Program-made: the position numbers and the translations under genes
Shown here: piece after piece, positions 40,092 through 48,044 of the stretch
How the letters are laid out: each line of letters begins with the position of its first letter
How positions within the stretch are numbered: the first letter of the stretch is position 1
Notes under the pieces: model-generated
The model's input: only the letters and a program-made list of their open reading frames with translations
Databases searched by the model: none
Told to the model about the DNA's origin: nothing
NCBI GenBank assembly: GCA_963836015.1
Contig: CAWIIF010000011.1
Coordinates: forward strand, 199,704-263,703
Direction: 5' to 3'
Length of the DNA: 64,000 nt
DNA from: CAWCDJ01 sp963836015
GTDB taxonomy: Bacteria; Acidobacteriota; Terriglobia; Bryobacterales; Bryobacteraceae

Positions 40092-42251
40092 TTATTGACC
40101 GGCGTGTACCTTCTGCACGTCGAATGCGGCTCCCGAGGCGTGACAGACATCACAACTCTCGCCGAACTTCGGATCGGTCTGCGCCACGCTGTGGGCCAGA
40201 GCCGAGACATTCTGATGGCAGGCCGTGCAGGCCGACGTGGTCGCCGGCGCCGGGTTCAGCTTGCCCTGCGTATCGGCCACCGCGTTCTTCCCGATCGGGA
40301 ATACGGTCTCCGAGTTGTTGACATGGCACATATCGCACTTGGCCGTGTCCCCCACCGTGCCCGTCGGTCCCATTACCGGGTAACGGACGTCGGTGAAGTC
40401 GTTGTGGCTTCCGCCGAAGCCGACGATTGTGTAGGTGGTGTTGAATTCCGTCGTCATCTTCTCGCCCGTATGGATCTTGTGGATCATCAGGGCGAAATTG
40501 ACGGACTGCGGAGGCGAAGTCTTGTCGGCCGGGTTGACCGCAACTGACTTGTAGACGCTGTCGTTCTCGCTCGGGTTGTGGCACAGCACGCACTGCTCGA
40601 TCTGGTTGCGGTTTTCCCCGTGCAGCGAGAGGAACGAATGGCAGCCGTTGCACTTGGCGATATCGACTACCTTGCGGCGCGGTACCACCGGCGAGCCATC
40701 CACCGAGAAATACATGACCTTGTTAATGGCCCCGTATTCGGAGGTCTGCTGTTTGGTGGTTCCCGGCAGGAGCGTAATGCCGCGGCGGGCTTCAATGCCC
40801 ACGGCATAGGTCCCGGTAGCGGCCGCCGGGATGGTGTGCTTAAAGGTGTAGGTGCAGGTTCCGTCGTTGCTGCAGCCGGCGGTCGGAACCGGGTTCTCCG
40901 AGACGTAGCCCTGGGTGGTGACGTCACTGCCGAAGCTGGTATAGCCGTAGTCCGAAGTCGGACCAGCCAGCACCAGCGCCAGGCGGTTGCTACCGCCGGT
41001 CATCTGTCCCATCGTAATGGCCGCCCCGGAGTTGTCGCGGATCGTGAAGGTCACTGTCGGGGCCTTGCCGGCCACGCCGTTGTCCACTTTCACGAGCGTC
41101 ACGTTCACGCCCGGCGCGGTCTCGGACTGCGTCGGAACCGTGTGGGCGCCCATGATGGAAGCGTCGAATTCCAGCTCACCCTTGGGAATGTGGCACTGGG
41201 TGCACTGTGCATCGTTTACCTGAGGCAGGTTCACGTGGTTGGCGCCGGTGGCGAAGTTGACGTTATCGTGACACGAGCCGCAAGCCGCCCGGCTGGGGTT
41301 CTTGATCCAGGCGTCCGGCTGCGTAGCCCCGAATGTCGATTCGTGGCAGAACTGGCAGCGCCGCGGATCCGACGGCAGCACGACCGTCGACCAGTCGGAA
41401 ACGGCCTGGTTGAAGCCGATGATCTGGTAAGGTGTTCCCGCCTGAACGCTGGGAAGCTGGCTCCCCATGTGCAGCTTGTGCAGCCATACTTTCGCGTCCA
41501 GCGTGTTGCCCGTATCCGGATCGACGGTCTGCGGCGTATGGCACATGATGCAAAGGTCCATACCCTTGCGGGACCCGCCGTGGAATGCCAGGTCGTCATG
41601 GCACTTGTTGCAGGTCTCGGTGCGGACCACGTCGCGCGTGACCGTCACTTTCGAGCCGTTCGGCACGAAATCGGCAGTCGCCGAATCGTAATTTGTGCCC
41701 AGGTCGAATTCCGTGAGGTTTCGGTTCCCGTAGACGCCCAGCCGGTGGGTCGCCGTGGGATCGTATGTGCCCGAAGGAGGTACTGCTTTCTGCTTGAAGG
41801 TATATGTGTAGTCGCCGACGGCGTTGGTGGTCGTCGTGCCGCCGGAATCGGTCCCGGCCTGGGTGGCGCTGTTCTTGGTTATGGGGCTGGTCTGAACGCG
41901 CGTGTTGTAGTCCACGAACTGCGTTTGCCCCTGGGGTATATATGCGCATAAGAAGCTGACCGAGATGGCACCCGGTGTCTGAATACCCGCTAGATCCAAA
42001 GCAAGTCCTTTCGGATCCGTGAGTTTGTAGTGGACGCTGATCGTGCCGTCGCTCGCGATCTGGGCCGAGACAATGCTGATGGTCAGGCCCGGACGTACGA
42101 AGTTGACGGTGTTGGCGTCCGCGTAGTACGCCTTGTCGTGTATCGTGAACTCAGTTTTCTTGGCCGCGCCGAGTAATATCACCGACCCGGCAACCAAAAC
42201 CAGGCCCGCCAGACACCGCCCGACCGCGAAGACCGAAGTGGGAATCCGCAT
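40092..42251 (-). CDS. OmcA/MtrC-family decaheme c-type cytochrome
   Basis: 719 aa with ten CxxCH motifs in two groups of five: CNKCH, CIMCH, CQFCH, CGSCH, CTQCH and then CNGCH, CVLCH, CDMCH, CTACH, CDVCH. Each pentaheme group is preceded by a beta-rich domain (TISIVSAQIASDGTISVHYKL; VNVTLVKVDNGVAGKAPTVTFTI), the I-II-III-IV layout of MtrC/OmcA. The start ATG at 42251 has GGAG 9 nt upstream and gives MRIPTSVFAVGR plus a hydrophobic segment. No lipobox cysteine follows, unlike the Shewanella lipoproteins. It is first in the operon, 23 bp before the DmsE/MtrA gene. Predicted location is the cell surface, as terminal exchange site with minerals, humics or partner cells. Confidence 0.93.
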   Translation of the reverse strand: MRIPTSVFAVGRCLAGLVLVAGSVILLGAAKKTEFTIHDKAYYADANTVNFVRPGLTISIVSAQIASDGTISVHYKLTDPKGLALDLAGIQTPGAISVSFLCAYIPQGQTQFVDYNTRVQTSPITKNSATQAGTDSGGTTTTNAVGDYTYTFKQKAVPPSGTYDPTATHRLGVYGNRNLTEFDLGTNYDSATADFVPNGSKVTVTRDVVRTETCNKCHDDLAFHGGSRKGMDLCIMCHTPQTVDPDTGNTLDAKVWLHKLHMGSQLPSVQAGTPYQIIGFNQAVSDWSTVVLPSDPRRCQFCHESTFGATQPDAWIKNPSRAACGSCHDNVNFATGANHVNLPQVNDAQCTQCHIPKGELEFDASIMGAHTVPTQSETAPGVNVTLVKVDNGVAGKAPTVTFTIRDNSGAAITMGQMTGGSNRLALVLAGPTSDYGYTSFGSDVTTQGYVSENPVPTAGCSNDGTCTYTFKHTIPAAATGTYAVGIEARRGITLLPGTTKQQTSEYGAINKVMYFSVDGSPVVPRRKVVDIAKCNGCHSFLSLHGENRNQIEQCVLCHNPSENDSVYKSVAVNPADKTSPPQSVNFALMIHKIHTGEKMTTEFNTTYTIVGFGGSHNDFTDVRYPVMGPTGTVGDTAKCDMCHVNNSETVFPIGKNAVADTQGKLNPAPATTSACTACHQNVSALAHSVAQTDPKFGESCDVCHASGAAFDVQKVHAGQ

Positions 42252-42555
42252 ACCTAATTTCTCCAATCCAAAGACTACGTTCGCTGCACCGGTACGCGCG
42301 GGAGACAACCCGCCCGTTTCCGGATTCCATTGCTGAAGCTACCGAGCTAGTAGCGGAAAGCACTCTCCTGCCCAAACGGAACGTGTTAATTCCAGATAAA
42401 CAAAGCTTTTATTATCAATATGTTGGAAAATCCGTCATAGGTGTGGAGAAATGCCCTGCCCGCGCATTGGGGCAAAACACGGTATCAGAATGGGTGAAAA
42501 GCCGCTGAAACCGGCGGGAGGGTTCGCGGCGATGTTCGGTTTTGACGCGATTTCG
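42252..42555. promoter_or_regulatory. Upstream region of the mtr-like operon
   Basis: 304 bp without a supported gene, AT-rich at 42385-42440. The minus strand holds TTGATA at 42419-42414 within ATATTGATAATAAAAGC. TTGAT is the Fnr/Dnr half-site word, but the matching ATCAA half is not at the right distance on that strand. I see no clean promoter with 17-bp spacing. The downstream part of this region (42451-42555) belongs to the 3' end side of the ClC gene. Confidence 0.45.
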
Positions 42556-44334
42556 CTATTTGGCGTTGGAACGTATATCAGCTCGCGCGCGCTTCAGGCC
42601 GAAGGGCAGATGGAGGCGCAGCACCCGCTCCCGCCCGCGCTCTTCCTGAAGCACACGGGTCCGGGCGTGTAGCAGATCGCTGAGCGACACCATGCCCGCA
42701 AGTTTGGACGGGTCTTCGAAATCGACGACAGGCAGGCGGGTGAAGCCGGTTTCCGCCATGCGATTCACGACATGTCGAAGCGGTTCGTCCGCGCGCGCCA
42801 CCACCGCCTGTTCCTGAATCAGGCTCCCCAGCGGTTCGTCCGAAATCGGGTGCTCTGCGCAGATCTGGCGGAGCCGGTGCGGTGTCACTACACCCGCCAG
42901 ACGGTTAGCGCCGTCCACCACTGGGTATAGCCTCTGCCCTCGCCGCCCCGGAGTGTTCGAAAGCAGCGCAGCCAGCTCCCCGCACGGGGTGCCGGCCGGC
43001 AGTGCCACGATGTTGGTGCGCATCACTTCGCGGACGCGCAGGATTTCGAGCGGGTCTACCGCATATTCGCAGCTCAGATGGTAGCCGCGCCGCGCCACCT
43101 TTTCCGTCAGAATCGACCGGCGCAGCGTCAGCACACTGAAGGCGTGGGAGAGAATCACGGCAAGCAGGAGGGGCACCAGCATATTCACGTCGTGGGTCAC
43201 CTCCAGGGCGAACACGACGCCCGTCAGCGGAGCGCGCATCGTTCCTCCCAGCACGGCGCCCATGGTTACCAGGGGCCAGAAGCCGGCGCCTTCAGCCGGC
43301 AAAAACATCGCCAGGAGCCCGCCCAGCGCTCCGCCCATCATGAGCAGCGGCGCGAGGACGCCGCCCGAGGTCCCTGAGCCTAGCGAAACCGCCCAGATCA
43401 CCGATTTCACCAAAAGGATGCCCAGGATCAGCTTTCGCGGAACGTCCCCCTGTAAGAGTGCGCCGATCGTGTCGTAGCCCACCCCCAGGGCTTGCGGGAA
43501 TATCAGACCCCCTAGGCCGATTACCAGGCCGCCGATCGCCGGCCACCACATCCAGTGGATGGGGAGGCGTGCGAAGGCATCCTCGGCGGCGTAGACGGCG
43601 TGCGAAGCAGCCGCGGATAGCGCCCCCGCCAGCAGGCCGGCAACTACGCATCCAAGCAACCCCATCGGCCCCAGGAAGGCCGGGTGCGGCTGGACCGGAA
43701 AGAGCGGCCCGGGACCCATCAGGTACCGCCGGGCCGCCGCCGCGATCACGCTGGCCAGCGCCACCGGGATCACGCTGCGCGGTTTCCATTCGAACAGCAG
43801 CAGTTCCACGGCCAGAAGCACCGCCGCCACCGGTGAAGCGAATGTGGCCGACATCCCGGCCGCCGCCCCGGCCACCAGCAGCGTCTTCCTCTCGGAGCTG
43901 GAAAGATGGAAGCACTGCGCAATCATCGACCCGAAAGCGGCTCCCGTCATGATGATCGGACCTTCAGCGCCGAACGGCCCCCCGGAGCCGATCGAGATAG
44001 CGCTCGAGAGCGGTTTGAGGAGCGCCACCTTTGGCTCCACCCGGCTGCCGCTGATCAGGATCGATTCGATGGCTTCGGGGATCCCGTGACCGCGAATCCG
44101 CTCCGAGCCGTAACGCGCCATCAGCCCGACAATCAGGGCGCCGGCGACCGGAATCAGCACTTCCAGGACACCGAGGCGGTTGCCCGCCGGAGACACCAGG
44201 GCGGTGCCCCACCGCCCAAAGAAGAACAGGTTGGTGAAGAGGCCGATCAGTTTGAGTAGGGCTAGGGCGATGAAGGCGCTGGCGAATCCTATACCGAGCG
44301 CGAGCCCCGAAATCCACAAGCTGCGGGGCCCCAT
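42556..44334 (-). CDS. ClC-family chloride channel with two CBS domains
   Basis: 592 aa. Selectivity motifs are GHGIPEAIE (the GSGIP-like loop), GSGGPFGAEGPIIMTG with gating Glu in G-A-E-G-P, and SGGVLAPLLMMGG (GxFxP-like). Two C-terminal CBS domains follow: VREVMRTNIVALPAGTP ... YPVVDGANRLAGVVT and LIQEQAVVARADEPLRHV ... RLPVVDFEDPSKLAGMVS (short keys: YPVVDGANRLAGVV and RLPVVDFEDPSKLAG). I chose ATG 44334 because GGGAG lies 8 nt upstream; a TTG at 44403, 6 bp after the MarR stop, is an alternative. Likely co-transcribed with the MarR regulator. It differs from the ClC at 1095-2669 in keeping the canonical gate motif. Confidence 0.9.
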   Translation of the reverse strand: MGPRSLWISGLALGIGFASAFIALALLKLIGLFTNLFFFGRWGTALVSPAGNRLGVLEVLIPVAGALIVGLMARYGSERIRGHGIPEAIESILISGSRVEPKVALLKPLSSAISIGSGGPFGAEGPIIMTGAAFGSMIAQCFHLSSSERKTLLVAGAAAGMSATFASPVAAVLLAVELLLFEWKPRSVIPVALASVIAAAARRYLMGPGPLFPVQPHPAFLGPMGLLGCVVAGLLAGALSAAASHAVYAAEDAFARLPIHWMWWPAIGGLVIGLGGLIFPQALGVGYDTIGALLQGDVPRKLILGILLVKSVIWAVSLGSGTSGGVLAPLLMMGGALGGLLAMFLPAEGAGFWPLVTMGAVLGGTMRAPLTGVVFALEVTHDVNMLVPLLLAVILSHAFSVLTLRRSILTEKVARRGYHLSCEYAVDPLEILRVREVMRTNIVALPAGTPCGELAALLSNTPGRRGQRLYPVVDGANRLAGVVTPHRLRQICAEHPISDEPLGSLIQEQAVVARADEPLRHVVNRMAETGFTRLPVVDFEDPSKLAGMVSLSDLLHARTRVLQEERGRERVLRLHLPFGLKRARADIRSNAK

Positions 44335-44409
44335 CGTGAAATCTCCCAACTTCTCTGCGAACGCCGGCGGAGCCGGTCGTATCCTTTTATATAGCTTCCT
44401 CAAGTCTCC

Positions 44410-44862
44410 TCAATCCGTCTCGGCAAGGTCATCCAACAGCGCACGGAGCGACTGAACCAGGACCGGTCCGGTCCGGCGGAGCTCTTTTCGGTGCAGGCTG
44501 GAAAGGTGCCTCAGCTTTTCCTGCCCTTCAGCGGTAAGCCGAACCCTTACTTCGCGCCGGTCTTTTCCGGCATGAATGCGCTCCACCAACCCCCTCGCCT
44601 CCATGCGGTCGATCAGGCCTACGGCGCTGTGGGGCCGGATGAGCAGTCGCTCGGCCAGTGTTCCGATCGTGGGTCCCGGGGGGTGCTTGTCCCCGCACAA
44701 CGCCAGAAGCAGTTGGTGCTGTTGGGGCTCGAGCCCCGCGGCCTTCGCTGCAGCCTCGCTGAAATGCAGGAAACGGCGAATTTGGTAGCGAAAGTCCGCC
44801 AGAGCCCGGTAGTCCGCGTCGGACAGGTCCGTAGAATGAGGTCGAGGCGAGCCGGCCGGCAT
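44410..44862 (-). CDS. MarR-family transcriptional regulator
   Basis: 150 aa. Winged-helix core GTLAERLLIRPHSAVGLIDRMEARGLVERIHAGKDRREVRVRLT (keys: AERLLIRPHSAVGLIDRME and GKDRREVRV), with N- and C-terminal dimerisation helices. A DNA palindrome immediately upstream (44868-44882) is a likely autoregulatory operator. The ATG is only about 6 nt downstream of that palindrome and lacks a Shine-Dalgarno, so the transcript may be leaderless. Downstream is the ClC channel, its probable target. Confidence 0.9.
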   Translation of the reverse strand: MPAGSPRPHSTDLSDADYRALADFRYQIRRFLHFSEAAAKAAGLEPQQHQLLLALCGDKHPPGPTIGTLAERLLIRPHSAVGLIDRMEARGLVERIHAGKDRREVRVRLTAEGQEKLRHLSSLHRKELRRTGPVLVQSLRALLDDLAETD

Positions 44863-44867
44863 ATTTG

Positions 44868-44882
44868 TATCGTATCACGATA
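44868..44882. promoter_or_regulatory. Predicted MarR operator
   Basis: Perfect palindrome TATCGT-ATC-ACGATA immediately upstream of the MarR start codon, with the size and TATCG core common in MarR operators. On the minus strand TACGAT within it could serve as -10 for a leaderless mRNA. Confidence 0.75.
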
Positions 44883-45005
44883 TTTCTAAATCGGGAGATT
44901 TACCGATGGTAAAAACCGTAGAAGAAAGGACTTGTTTTAGGACTATTTTGTGTTATTCTTAACCGAAGTTAGGATATATCTGATATCGAGACCAAGAGGA
45001 ACCTC

Positions 45006-45215
45006 ATGTCCCAATTGCGCAAGCTCAAGTCCGTTGATCCGATACAGTACCGACCCGATACGATTGATGAGATCCGGAATCGCGCCTTAGACCGTCTCTA
45101 TGCCAGGAGAGACGCAGTGGATGCCCTGATTCGCTCGCTCGAGCTATACGAAGGAACTCAGCATAGCCGCCAGGCTTGCTGCGTTTCGATTACCGCTGAG
45201 CAGAAGTGCTCGTAA
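45006..45215 (+). CDS. Small hypothetical helical protein (69 aa)
   Basis: 69 aa with AGAGGA 6 nt before the ATG and a possible promoter (TTGTTT, 16 bp, TATTCT) upstream. The first 50 residues are strongly charged and helical (IDEIRNRALDRLYARRDAVDALIRSLELYEG, key: RNRALDRLYARRDAVDALIRS), while the last 18 are Cys/Thr-containing and overlap the convergent response regulator by 26 bp. Family not recognised. Confidence 0.55.
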   Translation: MSQLRKLKSVDPIQYRPDTIDEIRNRALDRLYARRDAVDALIRSLELYEGTQHSRQACCVSITAEQKCS

Positions 45216-45849
45216 GGTTGCGCTCGATCGCGAACTTCACCAGTCCCACCAGGTCGTGGACATTCAGTTTCCGCATCAGGCCGGCACGATAGGTGTCGAC
45301 CGTCTTCGGGCTGATTTCGAGCAGATCGGCAATATCTTTGGCGCGCAGGCCGTTCACCAGGTAGGAGAAAACCTCCATCTCGCGCGGGCTCAGGCTGGCC
45401 AGAGGGTCATCCGCGCCCTTCTCGCCCTTCGTGAACAGCCCTGCGCCGCGCAGCAGCGGCGACACGTACACTCCGCCGTCGTGGACGAAGCTCACCGCAT
45501 CGAGCAGATGCCGTGAGGGGCCGTCCTTCAGCAGGTACGCATCCGCGCCGGCGCGCAGCGCTTCCATCACGGTGCTCTCATCACGGCTGATCGAGAGGAT
45601 CATCAGCTTGGCTTTGCAGCCCGCCGCTCGCAGCCGCCGGATCGCCTCTACTCCGGTCAGACCCGGCATGTGAAGGTCGAGGATCGCGAAATCGGGCTTC
45701 AGGGACAGAATCATCTCGACCGCTGCGGCTCCTTCCGAGCATTGGCCAAGGATCTGGAACCCGTTGGACGCGCAGAGGGCGGCAATCCCCTCCCGCACGA
45801 TGGCATGATCGTCAGCGAGTACAAGAGTAGTGGTCGTCGATTCCTGCAT
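45190..45849 (-). CDS. NarL/FixJ-family response regulator
   Basis: 219 aa. Receiver domain LVLADDHAIVREG with the acidic pair, phosphoacceptor Asp in PDFAILDLHMPG (about residue 57), and Lys in AYLLKDGPS (about 107). LuxR-type HTH: LSPREMEVFSYLVNGLRAKDIADLLEISPKTVDTY (key: AKDIADLLEISPKTVDTYR). 11 bp after the cognate kinase gene. No second paralogue nearby; the pair at 32975-35118 is the other NarL-type system in the window. Confidence 0.92.
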   Translation of the reverse strand: MQESTTTTLVLADDHAIVREGIAALCASNGFQILGQCSEGAAAVEMILSLKPDFAILDLHMPGLTGVEAIRRLRAAGCKAKLMILSISRDESTVMEALRAGADAYLLKDGPSRHLLDAVSFVHDGGVYVSPLLRGAGLFTKGEKGADDPLASLSPREMEVFSYLVNGLRAKDIADLLEISPKTVDTYRAGLMRKLNVHDLVGLVKFAIERNLTSTSAQR

Positions 45850-45860
45850 GATCTCTCCGC

Positions 45861-46799
45861 CTAGGACTGTGTTGCCGGAAGTGGTACGGAAAGCTCTAGT
45901 GTAGTCCCATGAGGCCCGCTTTCAATCTCTAATCTTCCACCTAGGGCGCCGGCGTGTTCCCTGACCGCCTGCAGTCCGATTCCGGAGGGCGCGCCGGGGG
46001 GGCCGGAAAACAGCCGGACGACATCGAATCCCACCCCGTCGTCGGTCACCGTGAGGATCAGCAGGCCGTCGGCGGAACGCAGGTCGACGCTCACCTGCTT
46101 CGCCCGGGAATGCCGGCTCACGTTCGAGAGCGCCTCCTGAAGACAACGGTAGATGAGAACCTTCCGGTTGAGGTCGGGCTCGGAGGGGAGCGGATCGATA
46201 TGGAAGATGGTCTGGTATGTCTCCGGAACGCCGCTCATCCCCCACAGTTGGCGCAGTGCGGATTCGAGCGTGAGCCTCTGCCACTCCGGTGGATGCAGCC
46301 GCTTCGAAACGGAGCGCACCTCCTCGAGCGCGTCGCGCGCCAGAATGGAGATCTTCTCGAGGGCTTGCCTCACTGCTACGGGCGGATCGGCCAGGTTGGC
46401 CGAGATGAGATCCAACTGCAGCCGGACCGCGGCCAGCATCTGTCCTACACCGGTGTGGAGTTCGCGGCCCAGCCGCTGCCGCTCGAGCTCGATCTGGCGG
46501 GTGGCTTTCCACCCGTTCCCGTGGCGCCTCTCCCGGAGTCCGGCCGCGAGCCGCCGTTCGGCCCGCTCCAGCCGCAGGCAGTGCCGCAGCAGGTTGTGCG
46601 CGAGCGGCGGCAGTTCATAAAGGGCACGCGCCGCCGCGGCCTGGCCGGGAGTGGACAAGATCGCCGCGATGGCCGCTGCAGTCCACTTTTCCAGAATGCC
46701 GATAACGTTGTTACGGGGGACCGGGTTTTCCGCTGTGCGATGAACATTGCGGCGGACCACTACACCACTCGTGGACCCGGGTACCGAGCCACTGCTCAA
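45861..46799 (-). CDS. Soluble NarL-type sensor histidine kinase
   Basis: 312 aa without a recognisable membrane helix or PAS/GAF sensor. The phosphoacceptor box is RQRLGRELHTGVGQML (His near residue 114), followed by the HATPase with CLQEALSNVSRHS (N box), VTDDGVGFD (G1) and SGIGLQAVREH (G2). It pairs with the response regulator 11 bp downstream. The start used (TTG 46799) is uncertain. Upstream 46880-46900 contains an imperfect palindrome CCTAGT-N9-ACTAGG. Confidence 0.85.
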   Translation of the reverse strand: MSSGSVPGSTSGVVVRRNVHRTAENPVPRNNVIGILEKWTAAAIAAILSTPGQAAAARALYELPPLAHNLLRHCLRLERAERRLAAGLRERRHGNGWKATRQIELERQRLGRELHTGVGQMLAAVRLQLDLISANLADPPVAVRQALEKISILARDALEEVRSVSKRLHPPEWQRLTLESALRQLWGMSGVPETYQTIFHIDPLPSEPDLNRKVLIYRCLQEALSNVSRHSRAKQVSVDLRSADGLLILTVTDDGVGFDVVRLFSGPPGAPSGIGLQAVREHAGALGGRLEIESGPHGTTLELSVPLPATQS

Positions 46800-46908
46800 C
46801 CGGATGTCTCCTGGGCTAGTTCCAGATGTGCCCTAGCCAGGATGCCAGCTTGTCGTATGCCCTGCAAGGGCGTTACGTACCTAGTACGATGATAACTAGG
46901 TGTAGTAC

Positions 46909-46937
46909 TTGCAAGCACTTCCGGAAAGCGATATATA
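46909..46937 (+). promoter_or_regulatory. Sigma-70-type promoter of the 154-aa coiled-coil gene
   Basis: -35 TTGCAA (46909-46914), 17-bp spacer, -10 TATATA (46932-46937). The expected start lies about 6 nt before the ATG at 46950, implying an almost leaderless mRNA. Confidence 0.65.
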
Positions 46938-46949
46938 TTGGATGCATTC

Positions 46950-47414
46950 ATGAAACGAGAGATTAGTCTGGTGCCCCGAGTCGCGATTTTTCTGGCTGGG
47001 GTCGCTGCAGGGGCCTTGACCCTGCGCCGGGAGCGCGGCGGCACGGCAGCGGTGCCTGACGAAGTCAGGCAGTTGGTGGCGGCCTTGGAGACTCGTGTGG
47101 CGGCCCAGGAGGCGGCCAGCGAGACCCGGTTTACGCAAATCGAAACCACCTTGGAAGAGCACTCGGCCAAGCTCTCCGAGCTACCTTCCACCGCCCAGAT
47201 CGTAGGGGCTATGGAACAGTTGCTATCGAAGACCATGGCATCCCTCGACGAGAGGCTGACCGCCCAGGCTCATTCGATCGATCTTTTGAAGACGACCGTT
47301 TCCCAAACCGACAGCCTGCTCGAACGGGTCCTGGAATCGATCGACTCGCTGCAGAGTTTCGGCAGTTCTTCGGATCTTGCGGAGGACTCGTTGCTCCACC
47401 GTCCGGCCGTCTAG
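46950..47414 (+). CDS. Hypothetical membrane-anchored coiled-coil protein
   Basis: 154 aa beginning MKREISLVPRVAIFLAGVAAGALTL, a basic n-region plus one hydrophobic helix (about residues 9-25). Then come about 110 residues of heptad-like, Glu/Gln/Leu-rich sequence (LVAALETRVAAQEAASETRFTQIETTLEEHSAKL; key: ETRFTQIETTLEEHSAKL), and SLDERLTAQAHSIDLLKTTVSQTDSLLERVLESIDSL (key: VSQTDSLLERVLESIDSL). I prefer ATG 46950 to the TTG at 46938, since the -10 element ends at 46937. No family recognised; it resembles membrane-tethered coiled-coil proteins. Confidence 0.65.
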   Translation: MKREISLVPRVAIFLAGVAAGALTLRRERGGTAAVPDEVRQLVAALETRVAAQEAASETRFTQIETTLEEHSAKLSELPSTAQIVGAMEQLLSKTMASLDERLTAQAHSIDLLKTTVSQTDSLLERVLESIDSLQSFGSSSDLAEDSLLHRPAV

Positions 47415-47537
47415 AGATTTTTCTGGGTTCCGGCACGGCCCGGAATCCCCCGAGCAACCTCTTCGGTTTCTCGCAACAAAGCTCGGAATGGGCTGATTTG
47501 TTTCGGTTCCGGAAAGCACTATTCTTGGCAGAAGCCC

Positions 47538-47756
47538 ATGGATCTCGCAAAAGTGCTGGCGGAGTTGAAGAAGGAACTGGAGAATCTGGATGCTGCGATC
47601 CTCAGCCTTGAACGGCTGCAGGTGACCAGCCGCAAACGCGGCGATGCTACCAGGGGGGAGGGCGCCGGCCAATCGGAAGACGGCGATCCCGAGGAGGCGG
47701 ACCTGCCGGACGCCCGGCTCACCACCAAGTCTCGCGGAAAAGGCCGTCCTCAGTAG
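47538..47756 (+). CDS. Small hypothetical protein with N-terminal coiled-coil
   Basis: 72 aa. Residues 1-30 form a heptad helix (LAKVLAELKKELENLDAAI), then ILSLERLQ and a disordered, charged tail (RKRGDATRGEGAGQSEDGDPEE). The Shine-Dalgarno is weak. The segment E-L-x-N-L-D-A-A-I-x-S-L-E-R-L-Q looks like a conserved short helical module of this bacterial group, but I cannot name it. Likely part of one small-protein cluster with the 154-aa gene 123 bp upstream. Confidence 0.55.
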   Translation: MDLAKVLAELKKELENLDAAILSLERLQVTSRKRGDATRGEGAGQSEDGDPEEADLPDARLTTKSRGKGRPQ

Positions 47757-47918
47757 ACCGCCCGTGGTGAGCGGGTTCGAACAACCCGTCCCTTGCCTGA
47801 TCATATGTAGCAATCATGCCTCAGTATCGGCTGCCCGTGAACCGGTTTTCGCCCTACCTCCACGTTATCTTCGACTTTTGTCGGGATTTGCAGTACCCCT
47901 CATTCGCTGGAACTCCGG

Positions 47919-48041
47919 TTACGCGCCGGCGGTGAGGGACTCGCCCTCGAACCGTGGCTGGTTGAAGCGGTAGTCGTCGAATTGCCGCAGGAACGACTCG
48001 GCGCCGCATGGCGGGGCGAGATCCGGGAGTACCTCTGCGCT
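47919..48041 (-). other. Coding-like 40-codon frame downstream of ssb with no normal start codon
   Basis: The minus strand directly after the ssb stop is open in one frame and ends with TAA at 47921-47919. The last residues read ESFLRQFDDYRFNQPRFEGE then S-L-T-A-G-A, with high-GC third positions and aromatic/acidic composition typical of protein. No ATG, GTG or TTG opens it. AGAGGAG lies just after the ssb stop. It may be a small protein with a non-standard start or a remnant. The rest of the gap 47757-47918 shows nothing. Confidence 0.35.
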
Positions 48042-48044
48042 CCT

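Noticed and set aside
42451..42672. 73-aa open frame on the plus strand
   Set aside because: It overlaps the 3' end of the ClC gene for half its length, has no Shine-Dalgarno, and its composition is that of an antisense shadow.
47424..47452. Hairpin GGGTTCCGG / CCGGAATCCC after the 154-aa gene
   Set aside because: One bulged base and no T-run on either strand, so not called as a terminator.
47768..47800. T-arm-like sequence GCGGGTTCGAACAACCCG, possible tRNA or att remnant
   Set aside because: The stem does not leave a proper 7-nt T-loop, and no acceptor, D or anticodon arm can be found around it.
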